The position numbers were made by a program, and so were the translations under genes. The notes below the pieces were generated by a model that was given only the letters and a program-made list of their open reading frames with translations, was not told the DNA's origin and did not search any database. A DNA stretch of 64,000 nucleotides from Medakamo hakoo. Its lineage: Eukaryota > Chlorophyta > Trebouxiophyceae > Coccomyxaceae. Positions 30,578 through 41,817 of this stretch are shown piece after piece; position 1 is the stretch's first letter; each line of letters opens with the position of its first letter. The stretch is taken from the NCBI GenBank assembly GCA_026636295.1, contig CP089456.1, positions 1,206,922-1,270,921 of the forward strand. The letters run 5' to 3'.

Positions 30578-32666
30578 TCACTCTTTGGGCGGCCGCTTCT
30601 CCCCAGCGTGGGGCTGGGCGCCACCCGCCTTGGCCTCACGGCCCTCCTCCTCTTCCGCACTCAGCTGGACAGCTAGCCCTTCCTCCCCACCACCAGCCGG
30701 CGGACGGTGGGCGGGCGCGGCGTCCGCCGCGTCCGGCGCGGACGACCCGCCGGTTTGCGCGGTCGTGGCGGAGGGAGGGCGGTGAGCAGGAGCGCTGGCA
30801 GACGCGTCGGGTGCGGCCGACCCGCCGGTTGTGGTGCCAGCCGGCGGGCGGTGGGACGGCACCTTTGCCTCCGCCAAGCCCGCGGGCGGGCGGTGGGCCG
30901 GCTCCTCACCCGCCAGCAGCTGGACGGTCATCAGCTCAGACGGCGGGCGGTGGCCCGGTGGGCGGTGGGACGGGCCGCCCTCGTCACCCGTCGCGAAGAG
31001 CGTGACGGCCAGGCCGTCCTGCTCCCCAGAGGCCGGCGGGCGGTGGGAGGGTGCGACCGACTCCACGACCGGCGGGCGGTGGCCCGGCTCCGCGCCCATC
31101 AGCGTCACTTCCACAAGAGGGGGGCGGTGCGAGGGAGCTTGCCCGTCTGCTTTGGCAGAAGGCGGGCGGTGGGACATGAGGGCGACCTGGACGGGCGGGC
31201 GGTGGGATGGCGCGCTCGCGGCGGACGCGGAGGCACCGGCGCCAGCAGGCGCGCCTTCGGGCACGGACATGACCGTGACTTCGACCAGTGCCGGACGGTG
31301 CGAAGGCGCCACCTCGTCGGATGGCGGGCGGTGGGACGGCGTCGCCATCCCCACGCCCAACAGGCTGGCTTGCCCGCCTCCAGCCGGCGGGCGGTGCGAG
31401 GGCGCGGCCGGCCCGCCGCCGACGCCCTTGATCGGCTGGAACTCGATCGTCTCGGCCTTCAGCCCGCCCAGCGCATCGCTACCGGAGCCGCCACCGCCAG
31501 AGCCGGGCGGATTTTTCTCGCCCGCGTGCGGTGCCTGCCGGCCGGCGGCGGCCAGCAGGGACCGAGCACTGCCGCCCAGGCCCATCCACCCGGCGCCGAC
31601 GCCGTCACTCGCGCCACCGGCCGGCAGCGCCGCCGACTCGACCGTGGTGAACAGGTCGGACGGGGAGGGCAAGCGCGGCGGCGCCGGCAGGGCGCCACCC
31701 CCGCCAGCCGCGCCCGCCACGGCTTGGGCCGCGGCCGTGCGGAGGCCTTCCTGGACGGCTGGCGACCCGTCCAGGCGGGCAAGGCCACGGTCGAGGAGGG
31801 CGTCCACCGCGGCGAGTGCCTTTTCAGGCGCCGGCAGCGTCGCAGGCGACGCCGCCACCGTGCTGGACGGGTCGCCCGCCACGCGCTGCTCCTGCTTCTT
31901 CAGCGGAGAGGCGGCCGCTGGCGGGCCCGCAGCGCCGGCCGCCTCGCCAACTTTGATCGTCGGCGCCTTGGCCGCGGGCGCCACGTTTTGGTAGAACACG
32001 CCCGCTTCTTTGGCTGGGGCCGGCGTGTTGACAGGCGCGTCCGCGGCGGGCTTGCCCGGCGCGAGGACGGGCTTTTCGGCTGTTGTTGTGTTGGGCGTTT
32101 TGTTGGGTGGGGAGGTGGTCGGAAGGCGGGGAGGGGTCCGTCCAAGAAAAAAAAAATGCTTCAAAAAACAACTCACCCACGCCCGGCAGGTCGTTCTTCA
32201 CTGTCACCGCCGCGCCACCGGGCGCGCCCGCCGCCGCGGGCGCGGCTCCGGCCACAGACGCGGCGACGAAGGCGGCGTCTGTGGCGGCGGGACCGGCACC
32301 CAGCGACGTCGGGCGCGCCGCGGCGGCCCGCATGCGGTCAAACGCCGCAAAGGCGGCGTCGGATTGAGTGAGCGTGCGTGTGGCCTGTATCGCGTAAAAA
32401 AGGAATGCCAGAGAAAGACAGGAGTGAGTGATGCAGGGGGAGGGGTGGGGTGTGTGGGCCCTGCGGCGGGCGCGGGGAGCCGAGAATAGCTCTCCCCGCA
32501 TGCGCGTCGCGCGCTCGCTGACGCGGGGCCTTCTTTCCTTGCCGCCGCCGCGCCGGCCCAAACCGCCCCTCCTCCGCCCACGGCGACCAGCCTGACAACA
32601 CTGCAAGCTCACCTGCGCACCTCCCGCCGCGAGGGCGAGGGCGAGGGCGAGAGTTGAGAGACGCAT
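30578..32666 (-). CDS. Secreted HRPP-repeat protein, unknown function
   Basis: I do not recognise this protein. Exons 32613-32666, 32177-32384 and 30578-32079 give 587 residues. It begins with a signal peptide encoded by its own exon (MRLSTLALALALAAGGAQ), followed by ~290 residues rich in Ala/Pro. From about residue 314 the tetrapeptide HRPP (one HRPA) occurs 14 times, usually as PSHRPP or PAHRPP, with spacers that often carry an alternating hydrophobic strand such as VEVTVMSV, VEVTLMG, LAVTLFA or LAVQLSA. Two copies of a PHAGEKxPP motif bracket the repeats (near 31520-31530 and at the C-terminus near 30600). No membrane segment, so it may be secreted or wall-bound. The DNA repeat is visible as recurrent GGCGGGCGGTG on the plus strand. 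Confidence 0.75.
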
Positions 32667-32746
32667 TGGCGGACGTGTCTTCTTGGGGCGGTCCGAGACG
32701 CAAAAAAAAAAAAAACGGGCTCTGGTGCCTTTCACTCGCCGCCGCC

Positions 32747-33891
32747 TCACTCCACCACGACGCCCTCAAACCCGGCGTCCATGGCTTCATCGTACAAACC
32801 CTCCCACTCCCCTGCCGCGGCTTCCGCAATGATCTGGTCCCCTGTCTTGCCCTTCAACTCCGCCGCACGCTCAGCCAGCGCCGCCGCCTCTGCGCTCCTC
32901 GCAGCCTCCAGTTCGGCCGGGTCGGCGCGCTCTAAAAACTCGACCATGGCCGCCATGTCGGCCCGCAAGATGTCGTCGACGTGGGCGTAGATGCCGGCCG
33001 CCCCTACGGTGTCGGCTAGGTTGGACGGCAGGGCGTACGCGACGCGCAGGGTGACGGTCGTGGTGCCGGGCGCCGGGCCGTCGGCAAAGAACGCCCCCGC
33101 CGCAAACGCCCACCCGTCCACGCTGCGCTCCAGGATCGCTTCGCCGGGCACGCCTTCCCGCTTGGTGGTCGTGTACAGCTCCAGGGCGGGCAGCGTGCCC
33201 CACCGGTAGAAGAAGAAGTACGAGGCCAGGGTCGCGTCGTCCGCGTGCAGGACGGTCTGGCCGAGCAGGGACGCCCACTCCCCCAGGAATAGGCGGTCGG
33301 CCCACGCGTCGTAGACGGCGGACCGGGGCAGGCCCACGGCCACGCTCACCTCGTGCGTGATTTCTTCGGCGGTGCCGTCCGGCGGGAATCCCACGTACTC
33401 AAAGGGCGTGTAGCCTCCACGCCGGCCGGCCCAGGGCGGGACGTCGGCCGCGGTCGCAGTCGTGGTTGAAGACGCAGGCGCCTCTTCACCCAGCGCCGCC
33501 ATGGCCCGGGCGTCGTCGGCCTCGCCGTCGGAGTCGGGCTTGGCCGGCCGGGCGGCGACGGGGCGCGGGCGGGCCGGCCGGGCGCCGGCGGCGCGGCGCG
33601 GGCCTGGGGGGCGGAGGGTGAGAGGGAGGGGGGGTGTGAAGGTGCGAGGGGAGGGGGGGTGGGTGGAGGCCGCTGGCGCCTGCATGCCTTTCGCTTTTCG
33701 CCGCCTCCAGGCGACGTGCATCGTTCCACCGCCTGTCCGACATCCCGCGGAAGCATGGACGTGGCCTTAGTGATCCGTACACAGCGACGTGGCGGTGGCA
33801 GGCCATCCCCCCACAGCGCGCCGTTTTCTTTACCTGCCAGCACCCGCCGGCCGCCGCTGCCGCGCAGCGGGCAGTGTGTCGCCGCTAGCAT
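32747..33891 (-). CDS. SRPBCC/START-like fold protein, predicted plastid
   Basis: Predicted lipid- or pigment-binding protein of the helix-grip (SRPBCC) class. Exons 33834-33891 and 32747-33603 give 304 residues. The start MLAATHCPLRGSGGRRVLAG with the following ARRAAGARPARPRPVAARPA stretch resembles a plastid transit peptide. The fold is suggested by EITHEVSVAVGLPRSAVYDAWADRLFLGEWASLLGQ, then SYFFFYRWGTLPALELYTTTKRE, GEAILERSVDGWAFAAGAFF, TTTVTLRVAYALPSNLAD and a long C-terminal helix. I know of plastid proteins of this type without assigned ligands. Its stop codon is only 80 bp upstream of the HRPP-protein start on the same strand. Confidence 0.6.
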
Positions 33892-34146
33892 CGTCGTCTT
33901 TGGTTGCGTGCGTGAGCTGCTCCCTTGTCAGCAGTGGTGAGGGCAGGCGTGCGCGCTCACAGGAGTGGGCGTGGAGTGTGTGGCGTGGGCGACGTGTTCG
34001 GACGGGCCGTGTCGAAAGAAAGGCAGAGTGGAGAGCATTGCTTCCCACTCACCAAAAAAAAAAGCGCGCAATAAGCCTGGGCAAAACGGCATCGACCGGG
34101 GGAAGGCGCGCACGCGCCCGCGGATCCTCGCACCCTCACAGGTCAC

Positions 34147-35473
34147 ATGTCCACGTATCGTGTGCGTGGCCCCGCGGGCCAGGTGACGGTGACGGGTGCG
34201 TTTTCTGACGGGCGCGTGTTTTTTTTTTGCAGCGCGCGGCCTCCACCCCGCTCGTCGCAACCTGCTCACTCCCCCCCCCCCCCCACCCCACCCCACCCCA
34301 CACACACACACACACACACACACAGCCTCGCCGACCACCCCGCTCCCGCTCTTCTTAGCCATGCTAGCCGACGCGGCCGGCATACCCGCGTCGTCCATAG
34401 CGTCCATGCAGCTGCTGACCGGGTTTCCGCCCGTCGCCATCCCCGCCCTGGTGGGGGAGGGCCTGACAGTCGGTGACCTCGGCCTGGACCCGGGCGAACC
34501 GCTGACGGTCCGGCCTGGGGTGGCTGTCACTGCTCCTGCTGCACCGGTGGCCGCTGCACCGGTGGTGGGAGGCGCTCCCCGCCCTGCCGCTCCAGCCGCA
34601 CCGCCACCTGCGGAGGACTGGGCGCGCACCTACGGCGACGACATCGCCGCGGACGAGGACGCGGCCCTGGCCGCGGCCATTGCCGCGTCCCTGGAAGACG
34701 CGGAACGTCCACGGGGTGCGCCGCCTGCGGCCACTGCTCGTCCATCCTACGGCGATGTGTCCACCTGCCCGCAGCCGCACCCACCACCCCTGGGCGGCCG
34801 CGGCCACAAACCCGGCGCCGGCGGCGCGCCGACCGCCGTCCCTCTGCCCGACGGCAGTGGCCGCCTCTTAGCCCGCCGGGTTGTCCCAGCGAACAATTCT
34901 TGTGCCTTTGCTACCGTCGGCCTCCTCGTCCGCGGCAGCCGCGACGCCTGGGCCGACCTGCGGGCGGTCGTCGCGAGCGCTGTGCTGGCCGACCCGGTCA
35001 CTTACAGTGCCGCCGTGCTGGAGTGCCCGCCGGCCGAGTACGCCACCAAAATCTGCCACCCCAAAACCTGGGGCGGGGCTGTGGACTTGTCCATCCTCGC
35101 GGACTGGGCCCGCGTCGAGCTGGCGGCGGGCGACATCGCCACGCGGCGCGTCGACGTGTACGGTTCCGGCAAAGGGTTCACGCGCCGCGGGTGGCTGCTG
35201 TACGATGGCTTGCACTACGACGCGGTGGCCGTGTGCGCGAGTGAGGCTGACGAAAGCCTGGATGAGCGCACGCTGCCGCTCGGCTGCGCGACCGCGGCCG
35301 CGGCGGACGCCGCGTTTGCGAGTCTGCTGGACGGGTTCCACCGCGCGCGCGCGTTCACCGACACGGCCCGGTTCACGCTGCGGTGCGGGGTGTGCGGGGC
35401 GGGCGTGGAGGGCGAGAAGGAAGCGGTGGCGCACGCGCGGGAGACCGGGCACAGTAATTTTGCCGAGTACTGA
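34147..35473 (+). CDS. YOD1: OTU1/YOD1 ubiquitin thioesterase
   Basis: Deubiquitinase that works with p97/Cdc48 in ER-associated degradation. Exons 34147-34195 and 34326-35473 give 398 residues. The N-terminal ~90 residues form a ubiquitin-like UBX-type domain (MSTYRVRGPAGQVTVTA... MQLLTGFPPVAIP, GDLGLDPGEPLTVRPG). An acidic DEDAALAAAIAASLEDAE helix resembles a UIM. The OTU core has VVPANNSCAFATVGLLV (catalytic Cys), ATKICHPKTWGGAVDLSILADWARVELA and RGWLLYDGLHYDAVAV (catalytic His). The C-terminus is a C2H2 finger, RFTLRCGVCGAG...EAVAHARETGHSNFAEY, typical of the family. The intron carries a poly-C/(CA)n tract. It is the second OTU protease in the window. Confidence 0.92.
34269..34324 (+). 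repeat. Poly-C plus (CA)n tract in the OTU1 intron
   Basis: Sixteen C followed by CCCCA repeats and then about 12 CA units, directly upstream of the CAG acceptor of the OTU1 intron. Confidence 0.85.
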
Positions 35474-35712
35474 GGGGGTCCATCATAAGTGCATGGAAAA
35501 AAAAGGAAAGGCACTGCAAGCCATGGGTGGGGCCCCGATAGGTGCGCGAGGCGGCCCGCTGCGTGCAGACCGACGTCTCTCCCTCCTCCTCCCCGCCACT
35601 CCCCGCACGCCTCTCTCTCCCCTCCCCACACAACGCACGCACGTGGACGTCCACCCGGTCACGGATATCCCCCATCCCCCCCTCCGCGGAACTCATCGCC
35701 GGAGCACAATCC

Positions 35713-36861
35713 ATGCCGCCCAAACGCGCTGCATCCGCTGGCCGGGCGTCGGCCGCGTCGGCCGGCCGCCACTGGCTCCTCACCCGCCACGACCGCCCGC
35801 TGCTGTACATACCCAACCTCATTGGTGAGTGCACAGTCTGAGAGATCGAGACGGGGTATTAAAAAGGATTGGAGGGGTCGTTGCGCTGCCGTGGGGACGG
35901 GCGAAAAGAGTGACAGGGTGCCAACGAAAAAAAAACGACCGTTTCGCCCGCTCCCTGCACCCAGCCGCCACCTCACCGCCTCCGCCCCCCCCCCCACACA
36001 CACACGGGTGTCACCCATCCCCAACCCATCCCAGGCTACGCCCGCATCGCCTTTGCCGCGTACGCCTTTTCCTCTGCCGCCACGTCGCCCGGCCGCACCA
36101 TCGCCGCCTACTGGGCGGCCTTTGCCTGCGACGAGCTGGACGGCCGGGCGGCGCGCGCGCTGGGCCAGTCGTCGAGCCTGGGCGCCGTGCTCGACATGGT
36201 CACCGACCGCCTGGCGACGGCGTGCTTGCTGGCGCTGCTGTGTGCGCGCGCGCCGGCCAACCTGGTCCCGCTCTGGCTGGGCCTGCTCGCCCTCGACATC
36301 TCGTCGCACTGGTTCCAGGCGGCCGCGGCGTCCGCCGCGGGCGCGGCCACGCACAAAGACACGCAGTCCTCGTCGTCCGTCGTCCGCCTGTACTACTCGC
36401 ACCGCATGTTCATGGGCGCCTGCTGCATTTCGTGCGAGGTGCTGTACCTGGCCCTGTACGCGCTGACGTGGGGCCCCGGCGCGTGGGGCCCGCCCCTGCC
36501 CGGGTCGGGCGTGTGGAGTGGGTGGCCGGGCGTGGGGCGCGCGTTGGTGGGCGTCGCGTCGGCCGCGTCGGGCGCTGCGCCCGCCGGCGGCCTCATCCGC
36601 GCCGCCCGCGGCGGGGCGCTGCCCGTCGTCCCCCTGGCGGCTGCCCTGGTCCTGGGCGCGCTGCCGGGCGCGGCCATCAAACAGTTTGTCAACTGCGTCC
36701 AGCTGCGCACGGCGGTCGGGGTGTTGGCCGGCCTGGACGGCGGGCGGGCGGCGGGTGGGGGTGGGGGTGGCGGCGGGGGTGGGAATGGTGCTGCGCCTGC
36801 GGCAGCGGCTGTGGCGGCCAACGGCAGCGGGCCGGGCCGGGCGTCGGCCAGGCGGCGGTGA
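35713..36861 (+). CDS. PIS1: Phosphatidylinositol synthase (CDP-diacylglycerol-inositol 3-phosphatidyltransferase)
   Basis: Makes phosphatidylinositol from CDP-diacylglycerol and myo-inositol in the ER membrane. Exons 35713-35824 and 36035-36861 give 312 residues, somewhat longer than the usual 210-230 because of a ~36-residue N-terminal extension, loops and a Gly-rich tail. The CDP-alcohol phosphotransferase motif is complete: D70-x2-D73-G74-x2-A77-R78-x8-G87-x3-D91-x3-D95, read as DELDGRAARALGQSSSLG and VLDMVTD. PIS-specific text follows: LLALDISSHWFQ, ATHKDTQSSSSVVRLYYSHR and CEVLYLALYALTW, then KQFVNCVQLRTAVGVLAGLD. Confidence 0.93.
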
Positions 36862-37169
36862 GAGGAGGTGCGTGGGCGAGGGGGTGGGGTGGGGTGGGGG
36901 GTGGCGAGGGCGCGGCCCGGCGCCACCTTGAATGTTGTGCCCGTCTCCAAAAACTCTCTTGCCGTACAAAAAGAAGGCGGGCGGGCGTGGCGTTTCCCTG
37001 ACGTTGGGCTCGACTCCCCGCATTACACGCACGGACCAGGAACAAAAAAAAGGCGCACGGCTCCCCTCAGGGACGCCGTGGGGACCTCTGTTTCTTCTCA
37101 CTCCCACCCCACCCCACCCCCCACCCCACCTCACCTGTCGTTGGGGTGTCGGTGCTCCTCCACCCCTCC
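36862..37169. other. Convergent 3' intergenic region
   Basis: A 308 bp gap between PIS and the coiled-coil surface protein, containing GGGGTGGGGTGGGG at 36881-36901 and a C-rich CCCCACCCC block near 37105-37130. No gene recognised. Confidence 0.45.
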
Positions 37170-39948
37170 TCACGCATTGTTCGTCAGGGGCGTGCCGCCC
37201 GCGCCTTTCCGTTTCCCCGCAATGACACCAGCCGCGACGCCGGCCGCCAGCAGGGCCGCGCCCGCGGCGGACCCGATGGTGATGCCCGCGATCGCGCCGG
37301 GCGACAGGCCGGCGCCCCCGGCCTTGCCGCCGGCCGCGCCCGGACCGGTCGCGCCGGGCGCCGCGTCCGCGCCCGCGACTTTGACGTCCGTGGGCTTGGC
37401 CTCGCCGAGGCCCGCCGCGTCCGTGGCGGCGGCTAAGCCAGCGGCGTCAGACGCCAGGCGGCGGGCGAAACCGGCGGCCGCGGCTTCGTCCGCGAAATCC
37501 ACGGCCGTGTCGATGACGCCGCCGTCGGACGACACCGCCTGGACGGTCACGGCTTCCGCGGGCACGCGCGCCCACTGCGCCACAGCCGCGGTGTAAGCCG
37601 TCTGCTTGGCCGGCGTCCAGTCAGCCGTCGTGGACTTGGGCAGCTCCACCTGGAAGGCGGCGGTCGCGGCGGGCGGGCCGCCCGTGGTGGGCGGCACGCC
37701 CGAGCCGGACGTCGGGGCGGCCGCGTCGGCGGCAGGGGCGGACGCAGGAGCGGCAGCAGCGTCGGGCGCGGCCGCAGGAGCGCCAGCATCACCAGCCGCT
37801 TCAGGCGCCGGCTCACCCGGCGCAGCAAAAAAGGCCGCCTGGCCGCCCGGCAGCCGCGCGCGCGCCGACGGCAGCTTGAGCGCCGACGCTTTGGCGCCCA
37901 GGTCGGCCGACTTGTCCGCGTCGCTGGCCGCGTGTTTCACCTGCGCGCCGTCTTTGGCGGCTTCAACCGCGGTGACGGCGTCGGTCAGGGCTTTAGCGTG
38001 CGCGTCGGCCTTGGCCGCCAGCCGGCTTTCGAGGTCGTCTTTCTCGGCCAGCGTCGCGTTGAGCTTGTCCGCCGCCGCCATCCGTTTCAGGGCGGACGCG
38101 TTGGCGGCTTTTTCTTTGAGGGCGTCCAAGGCGGCGGCTTTGGCTTCAAAGGCGGCGAGGGTGGCGTTGGCGACGGCCTGTGTGCGTGTGGGTTTGGGTG
38201 GGGGTTGGGGGTGAGTGTTGGGGAGGGGTGAGGAGGGCGTGACCCCTCACTCCCCACCCACGCCTCCGCACGCCCATCGTGGGGACGCACCGCCTTGCTC
38301 TCGTGCTTCTCAGCCATCTTCCCAGCCACGGCTTCACTGGCGTTGGCAATCTTCTCCTCAATCAACAGCGCCTTCTCCGTCGCGGCTTTCGCCTTGGCTT
38401 CCGCGACCTTGTTGGCGTGGTCCTCGACCGCGTCCTTGCGGGTGAGGGTGGCGTTGATTTTCTCGTCCAGCGCCTCCCACTTGGCGGCGGACGCGTTGGC
38501 GGCCCGTTCCTTCAAGCCGTCGATGGCTTCGGCTTTCCTCTGGACGGCGGAGATGGTGGCGTTCAGGGCGGACTGTTTTTTGGGGGTGGGTGGGTGGATG
38601 GGTGGGTGTGGGTGAGCCTCGGCGAGCGGGCAGTGGGCGGACCTTCCCACCACCACCGCTGGCCCCCCACCGCCACCCCCCAAAAAAAAGCGCACCGCTT
38701 TCACAGCCGCCGATTTCTCCAGCTTGGCCGCCACCGCCTGGCTCTTGTTGACGATGCGTTCCTCGGCCGCCATGGCCTTTTTGGACACGTCGGCGGCCAC
38801 GTCCTCCAGCTTCTTGGTGACCTTCTCGTCCGCGGCGTCTTTCGCCGCGTCCGTCGCGTTTTTGAAGGCCTCCCAGTCGTACGCCGCCTTGTCTTGCTTG
38901 GCCATGGTCTTGTTGGTGATGGCCTTGATGGCGCCCAGCTCGGCCGCGTGCAGGTCGCCCGTCTTGTTGAAAACGTGCTGAAGCGTGGGAAGGGTGGTGA
39001 GAGGGGCGTGGGGCGTGTGAGAGAGGGACAGCCTAGGGGAGCGCACACCGACCACGCCCCACCCAGTCGAAAAAAAAAAGGGCTCACCCAGAATTTCGAG
39101 TCGGCGTCCGCCTTCATCGCGGCTTTACCCTCGTCCACCCGGTCCTTCAGCGCCGTCAGGTTCGCCAGCTTGACGGCCAGCCCTTTCGCCTGTTCCTCTT
39201 TGTCCTTGGAGAGCTTGGCCTCCAGCGCGTCCGCGTCGTGCTCCCACTTGGCGCGCGACGAGTTGCGGAACGCGTCGAGCTTTTCCTCGATGCGCGCGTC
39301 GATGGCCGCCTTCTTGGCGTCCAGGGAAGCCAGGTCGCTCCACAGGTTGGCAGACGCCGGGGTGGTGGCCGCGGCCAGGGCCAGCGCGGCGGCCAGGGCG
39401 ACGGTGGTCTGTGGGTGTGGTGGAGGCGAGCGGGCCCGGGGCGGGTGAGTGCCCGTCGTCGTTCGCGGCCGCCGAGGTTGGGGGTCGGGGGGTGGAGGGG
39501 GGCCGCCTTTCGACGCGTTTTTGTCCTGCCTTTGCGTTTGCATGACACGCAATCCTCCGCCAGTGTGGCGGCGCAGGCGGTGCAAGGGAGGGGCAGGAGT
39601 CCACGGCCCGCGCGGACGAGGGCCGCGGGCGCGCGCATGCGACGAGGCGGAGCGTGCGGACCGAGAGCCCGTCGTCGTGTGCGCAGACAACGCCAATTGC
39701 CCTTTCTTCTGTGCGCACCGGGCGGCGAATAAAGGTCCTCAGTCACCAGGATGGGTGGGCAGCTGCGCCCTGCGGCCGTTGCCCGACGGCGGGGCCCCCA
39801 GCTTCCCACCGCTGCGCTAGCCCAAACAGTCGCGGGAGCGTCGTTGAGGGGGGGGCCACGCGCGCCCTCGCGTCACGCCGTGCCACCTCGCCCCTCCATT
39901 GCCAGTGTGGCAGGGGCTCTGTCGGGCCGGCCTCACCTTGGGCGCCAT
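37170..39948 (-). CDS. Secreted coiled-coil repeat protein with C-terminal membrane anchor
   Basis: Not a family I recognise. Five exons (39937-39948, 39088-39408, 38696-38977, 38291-38572, 37170-38177) give 634 residues, all introns phase 0. A signal peptide MAPKTTVALAAALALAAATT is split after MAPK. Then comes ~350 residues of Ala/Lys/Glu/Asp coiled coil containing regularly placed N-glycosylation sequons (NSS, NLT, NKT, NAT, NAS). Exons 3 and 4 are both exactly 282 nt (94 residues). Exon 4 and the start of exon 5 align well (LKERAANASAAKWEALDEKINATL against LKEKAANASALKRMAAADKLNATL). A small globular module (FQVELPKSTTADWTPAKQ... VTVQAVSSDGGVIDTAVDF) precedes one helix (GAIAGITIGSAAGAALLAAG) and a short basic tail. 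Confidence 0.75.
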
Positions 39949-40126
39949 TGGTGTGTGTGTGTATGTGTTTGTGGGAGTGTGCCGTGTGGGCTGCTCCTTT
40001 CGTTCCAAACACGACAGGGGTGAAAGTGAGTGTGGGGACACGCAACGCTCTCTCCAGACCTGCGTTTTCTCGCACAGCAGCGGGCCGGGCGCGCGCGCGC
40101 GCGAGCGGTCTCCAGACCTCCCATCA

Positions 40127-41479
40127 ATGCGACGATCCACCGCCGCTTTGCTGGCCCGCGCGGCGGCGGGCGCGGCCGCGTCGACGAGCGGCCGCGCCAG
40201 CACCACCGCCGCTGCCAGCGCCGCGACCTTGTCGAAGGCTTGCCGCCGCTTCCACACTCGACCACCACCATCCATAACCGCACGGCTGTCTCGTGGCTTT
40301 GCTGCACTACCCGTGGCGGGAGACAAAGCCGGCGCCTCAGGGCCGGACCCCTCACCGCGAGGCGACGATTTGGCGACACCGACGACGCCGCGCTCCGTGT
40401 CTGGCCACGACCGCGAAGTGACGGCGACCGACATCGGCGTGCCCGCGGCTGTGCGGACTGCGAGGGACGTGCTGCAGGTGTGATGAGTGTCGGTGGCGCA
40501 TCGGACACGAGCCGTAGTCCCCAGCGGCCAACCCCATCATCAAACCACCCCTCCCCACCCACCGCCCCCCCCCCGCCCACCCATCCCTCCAGCATGCCGC
40601 CCTCGTCCACTTCCGCGAATCCCTGGAACACGAGTCCGAGACCCGGCTGTCCATGCCGTACAAAGAAGCCGTGGAACTGGCGCGGGCCTGCGGCGTCGCG
40701 TCCAGCCACGAAGCGGCCGCGGCGGCCGTCGGTGCCGCGCACGATGCGGGCCTCATCCTCCGCTTCCAGGGCACCGTCTTTTTGCGCCCCTCCGAAGTCG
40801 CCGACCTCGTCTTGCGCGCCCTCCCCGACACGGACATTGAAGTCCGCGCCCGCCTCGCTAGCCTGGAAAGGCAGCTGGAACCGTACGAGAAACAAAAGCG
40901 CGCGATCGACGCCGCGGCCCGCAAGCGGTCGCGCCGCGTGCTGTGGGCGGGGCTGGGCGCCCTGACGGCGCAGTGGTCGCTCTTTGCCTACCTGACGTGG
41001 GGCCACCCGCACTGGGGATGTGCGTTTGTGTGTCAGGGGTGGGCGTGGGCGTGGGGCGGGGCTTCTGCCACACGCTCGTCGGCGCGGGTGGTGGCACACC
41101 CCCTTGCCCCTGGCCCCCTGCCCGCCACCCCACCCACCGCGCACCGCGCCACGCCCGACCCTTCATCGCACACACACACACACCACACACACACCACACA
41201 CCACCAGGGGACGCGACGGAACCGTTCACCTACCTGACCGGCCAGCTGCTCACCATCGGCGCGTACGCCTGGTTCATGTACGCGCGCCGCCCGCTCGACC
41301 CGGGCTCGATCGAGGCGCACGTGACGGCCGAAGCCGCGCGCGCGCACAGCGAGGCGCGCGGCTTTGATGCGGCCGCGCACGCGCGCCTGGCGGGGGACGT
41401 GGCCCGGTACAGGCGGTACTTGGAGCGGCAGGCGTCGCACGCGGGCGGTGGTGGTGGTGGGGGGGGGGGGCGGGCGTGA
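40127..41479 (+). CDS. MCU: Mitochondrial calcium uniporter (MCU) pore subunit
   Basis: Pore of the inner-membrane calcium channel. Exons 40127-40477, 40593-41019 and 41208-41479 give 349 residues. The N-terminal ~110 residues look like an import sequence (MRRSTAALLARAAAGAAAST... RFHTRPPPS). The MCU domain begins HAALVHFRESLEHESETRLS and has coiled-coil LASLERQLEPYEKQKRAID. The first membrane helix VLWAGLGALTAQWSLFAYLTW leads to the selectivity filter, which spans an intron: the Trp codon is split T/GG and splicing gives HWGWDATEP, with WDATEP at residues 260-265 in place of the familiar WDIMEP. The second helix is FTYLTGQLLTIGAYAWFMYA. No EMRE or MICU gene is nearby. Confidence 0.88.
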
Positions 41480-41817
41480 AGTAACGCAAAGTCATTGATC
41501 CCATCATTCTTTCATTTTTGAAGGCGGGGCGGCGGGCCCTCCTCACCGGCCGGACAGTGCGCATGAAGGAGGCGGGGAGGCGCGGGTGTTGGGTGGCGGC
41601 GGGGGGGACCTGTCTGCTGTGTCTGTTTTTTTTTTTTTTACATCGAGGGTGGGCATGATGGAGGGGGGAGCCCGCCTCGCTCGCTCTCGCCTGCAACACA
41701 CAGGGGGGGCACAGGGCCATCGCGAAACAACCGAGCGCCGAATTGCTTTCCCACGCTCGCGGCGAGTGCGCACGCGGTCCTTGGCCGACTGCCCTGCCTT
41801 GATTTAGACCGCGCACC
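41480..41817. promoter_or_regulatory. Intergenic region upstream of the FNR-like gene
   Basis: A 338 bp gap between two genes in the same direction, so it should hold the MCU 3' UTR and the next promoter. It contains a 13-base T run at 41627-41639. Nothing else recognised. Confidence 0.4.

Noticed and set aside
30640-31400. Regularly recurring GGCGGGCGGTG DNA units, CRISPR-like at first glance
   Set aside because: The units have irregular spacing and are in frame as HRPP codons inside a coding exon; CRISPR arrays are not expected in a nuclear genome.
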